DNA from: Vibrio fluvialis
GTDB lineage: Bacteria > Pseudomonadota > Gammaproteobacteria > Enterobacterales > Vibrionaceae
Assembly (NCBI RefSeq): GCF_900460245.1
Contig: NZ_UHIP01000002.1
Span: 1-64,000, forward strand
Reading direction: 5' to 3'
DNA: 64,000 bases
Part shown: positions 62,584 to 64,000 of the stretch, piece by piece
Numbering within the stretch: the stretch's first letter is position 1
Layout of the letters: every line of letters starts with the position of its first letter
Program-made: the position numbers and the translations under genes
The notes under the pieces: model-generated
Databases searched by the model: none
What the model was told of the DNA's origin: nothing
Seen by the model: the letters and a program-made list of their open reading frames with translations, nothing else

Positions 62584-63118
62584 AGATGTGGTCGTCATAG
62601 CGTTTGCCGCCAATCTCATACGCCAGCGGTTCAATACGCGCTAAGGTAAAGCCGCACTTTTCCAGTACCCGCTCAGAGCCAACGTTCCCTTGCGTCACAA
62701 TGGCGCGATACTGCTGAATGTCGTACTCCTGCTGCGCCCACTCAATGACCGCACGCAGCGATTCGGTGCCATAGCCTTTGCCGTGCTGCTCAGTCAGTAA
62801 TAGGTAGCCCACTTCGGCCACGCCTTGCCCATCGAGAAATCCGGTGATGCCCACCCACTCTCCAGTTTCGCGCTCTTGAATCGTCAGACACAGCCACAAG
62901 TTTTGGTTCACAACCCAAGGAACCAGCTTTTGCGCAAACTTGTCCCGCAACTGGTTATCGTCTGGTTTATCGAAGCACAGAGAAATAACGTTTGGATCGT
63001 TATGCAGTTGCTGAAATAACGGCCATTCCTCGCGCGTTATGGGCCGCATAATAAGACGCGGCGTCACAATATGAATTTCATTTGCCACGTTTAGCGGGTT
63101 ATTTACGGCTATTTCCAT
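62567..63118 (-). CDS. GNAT-family N-acetyltransferase (RimJ/RimL type)
   Basis: This cytosolic acetyltransferase has 183 residues. Its landmarks are those of the RimJ/RimL branch: VTPRLIMRPITREEWPLFQQLHNDPNVISLCF, WVGITGFLDGQGVAEVGYLLLTEQHGKGYGTESLRAVIEWA (the acetyl-CoA loop Q-x-x-G-x-G appears as HGKGYG) and the end segment GNVGSERVLEKCGFTLAR. ATG 63118 with GGAG ten bases before is preferred; an in-frame start at 63253 would read through the divergent ahpC promoter. The last codons and the stop lie inside an ERIC element. The acceptor is unknown; members acetylate protein N-termini, amino acids or antibiotics. Confidence 0.88.
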   Translation of the reverse strand: MEIAVNNPLNVANEIHIVTPRLIMRPITREEWPLFQQLHNDPNVISLCFDKPDDNQLRDKFAQKLVPWVVNQNLWLCLTIQERETGEWVGITGFLDGQGVAEVGYLLLTEQHGKGYGTESLRAVIEWAQQEYDIQQYRAIVTQGNVGSERVLEKCGFTLARIEPLAYEIGGKRYDDHIYTLPT

Positions 63119-63302
63119 CGCGTTCCCTGCTCCTTTGTGATTGTATTTTCCGATGTTGCGCACAAAAAACAGACTGCCACCGAATGGTTGCGCTTGCAAA
63201 GACAATCTCACTAACCAACGGAAAAATAAAGAAATTAACCTATGAGCGGTCAATACTGATGGATTTTACCTATCGAACGTAGCCTATTTTGCGCAACTGA
63301 CT

Positions 63303-63339
63303 ATAGAAATTGCCTATCAATAGAATAGCTACAAGCGAT
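63303..63339 (+). promoter_or_regulatory. OxyR-type operator upstream of ahpC
   Basis: ATAG-N7-CTAT-N7-ATAG-N7-CGAT is an almost perfect match to the OxyR tetrad ATAG-N7-CTAT-N7-ATAG-N7-CTAT (one mismatch in the last unit), 82 bases before the ahpC ATG. A weaker run in the same 11-base register (ATGG/CTAT/AGCC at 63259-63284) lies just upstream, toward the GNAT gene. Confidence 0.8.
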
Positions 63340-63421
63340 TTTCCTAAATTGGGTGTGGATGGGAATATACATCCCGAAGACAAGACATTCCAAACCCAAT
63401 AACTTAAAGGAAACTCGGAAT

Positions 63422-63979
63422 ATGATTAATACTAAAATCAAACCATTTAGCGCAACAGCATTCAAAGAAGGCAAATTCGTTGATATCACAGAACAGGACG
63501 TTCTGGGCAAATGGGCAGTATTTTTCTTCTATCCAGCGGACTTCACTTTCGTATGTCCAACTGAACTTGGCGACCTTGCGGATCACTACGCAGAGCTTCA
63601 ATCACGTGGCGTAGAAGTGTACTCAGTATCGACTGACACCCACTTCACTCACAAAGCATGGCACGACAGCTCAGACACTATCGGCAAAATCAACTACTAC
63701 ATGGTAGGCGACCAAACTGGCAACATCACTAACAACTTCGGTGTGATGCGTGAAGGCCAAGGTCTGGCAGACCGTGCAACATTCCTGATTGACCCAGAAG
63801 GCGTTATCCAGGCAATGGAAATCACTGCAGAAGGCATCGGCCGTGACGCAGAAGACCTGATGCGTAAAGTAAAAGCAGCTCAGTACGTTGCTTCTCACCC
63901 AGGCGAAGTATGTCCAGCGAAATGGAAAGAAGGCGAGCAGACTCTGGCTCCTTCACTAGACCTAGTTGGCAAAATCTAA
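63422..63979 (+). CDS. ahpC: Alkyl hydroperoxide reductase subunit C (peroxiredoxin)
   Basis: AhpC is a typical 2-Cys peroxiredoxin reducing H2O2 and organic peroxides. It has 185 residues (E. coli 187). Peroxidatic Cys45 is in [21 protein letters not shown] with the Thr/Arg pocket ([13 protein letters not shown]). Resolving Cys164 is in [21 protein letters not shown] 63422 has AAGGA nine bases before. The codon use is notably biased to preferred codons (GGC, CTG, GAC, AAC), in line with high expression. No ahpF follows within the 21 bases left in the window. Induction by peroxide through OxyR is expected from the upstream site. Confidence 0.97.
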   Translation: MINTKIKPFSATAFKEGKFVDITEQDVLGKWAVFFFYPADFTFVCPTELGDLADHYAELQSRGVEVYSVSTDTHFTHKAWHDSSDTIGKINYYMVGDQTGNITNNFGVMREGQGLADRATFLIDPEGVIQAMEITAEGIGRDAEDLMRKVKAAQYVASHPGEVCPAKWKEGEQTLAPSLDLVGKI

Positions 63980-64000
63980 CTAAGCCTGGCCAGTAATCTT

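Noticed and set aside
1..64000. CRISPR arrays, tRNA/rRNA genes, prophage or transposase genes
   Set aside because: I looked for spaced direct repeats, cloverleaf-type sequences and integrase/transposase motifs and saw none. The only dispersed repeat recognised is the ERIC element.

Overview
The window looks like part of a Vibrio genome, most plausibly a secondary chromosome. The grounds are Vibrio-type protein sequences throughout (a PBPRA1643-family SEC-C protein, a PepSY/cytochrome b561 pair), an ERIC-type repeat at 62458-62583, and mixed catabolic and transport content without ribosomal or tRNA genes. Assignment to the fluvialis/furnissii group is only a guess.

Layout. 1-5.4 kb: the end of an M20 amidohydrolase, a LysR regulator, and a Fur-box-preceded siderophore-type ABC operon (binding protein, permease, ATPase, MFS exporter). 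Three of these genes carry apparent frameshifts. 5.6-14.5 kb: a hexuronate module consisting of a TRAP transporter (dctQ-dctM-dctP), the divergent uxaC-uxaB-uxaA genes and a GntR/FadR-type regulator, tied together by similar palindromic operators. 14.6-16.3 kb: a Tag-like DNA glycosylase and a PepSY/cytochrome b561 pair behind a PmrA/QseB-type box. 16.7-20 kb: branched-chain 2-oxoacid dehydrogenase E1alpha, E1beta and E2. 20.6-24.3 kb: ETF subunits divergent from ETF-ubiquinone oxidoreductase. 24.4-29.9 kb: a YghU-type glutathione transferase, a GNAT pseudogene with two nonsense codons, a periplasmic GH3 glucosidase and an AraC regulator. 29.9-33.8 kb: pstSCAB with a Pho box and no phoU. 33.9-37.7 kb: small accessory genes, an orphan MetQ-like lipoprotein and a class I amidotransferase. 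37.7-44 kb: a LysR / NarL-type response regulator / Cache histidine kinase operon divergent from a TakP-like 2-oxoacid TRAP transporter. 44.1-46.7 kb: a SEC-C protein and an AT-richer MFS/AraC pair. 46.8-62.4 kb: a large acyl-CoA cluster, with a CoA-transferase/SDR operon, a valine/isoleucine operon (thiolase, mmsA, acyl-CoA dehydrogenase, two crotonase-family genes, mmsB, SDR) and the divergent leucine (liu) operon headed by its MerR regulator. 62.4-64 kb: a GNAT gene whose 3' end lies in an ERIC element, and ahpC with an OxyR-type site.

How the genes work together. The central theme is branched-chain amino acid breakdown. BCKDH makes acyl-CoAs. Acyl-CoA dehydrogenases pass electrons through ETF and ETF-QO to quinone. 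The mms and liu enzymes finish valine and leucine, and the thiolase and CoA-transferase handle acetoacetyl/acetoacetate-type products. Three near-identical 16-bp LiuR-type palindromes (two between the thiolase and liuR, one between etfB and ETF-QO, 35 kb away) suggest one regulon. The most striking gap is that the biotin-carrying alpha subunit of methylcrotonyl-CoA carboxylase (liuD), usually inside this operon, is absent: liuC and the HMG-CoA lyase gene overlap directly.

All calls are from reading the sequence. No database search was run.
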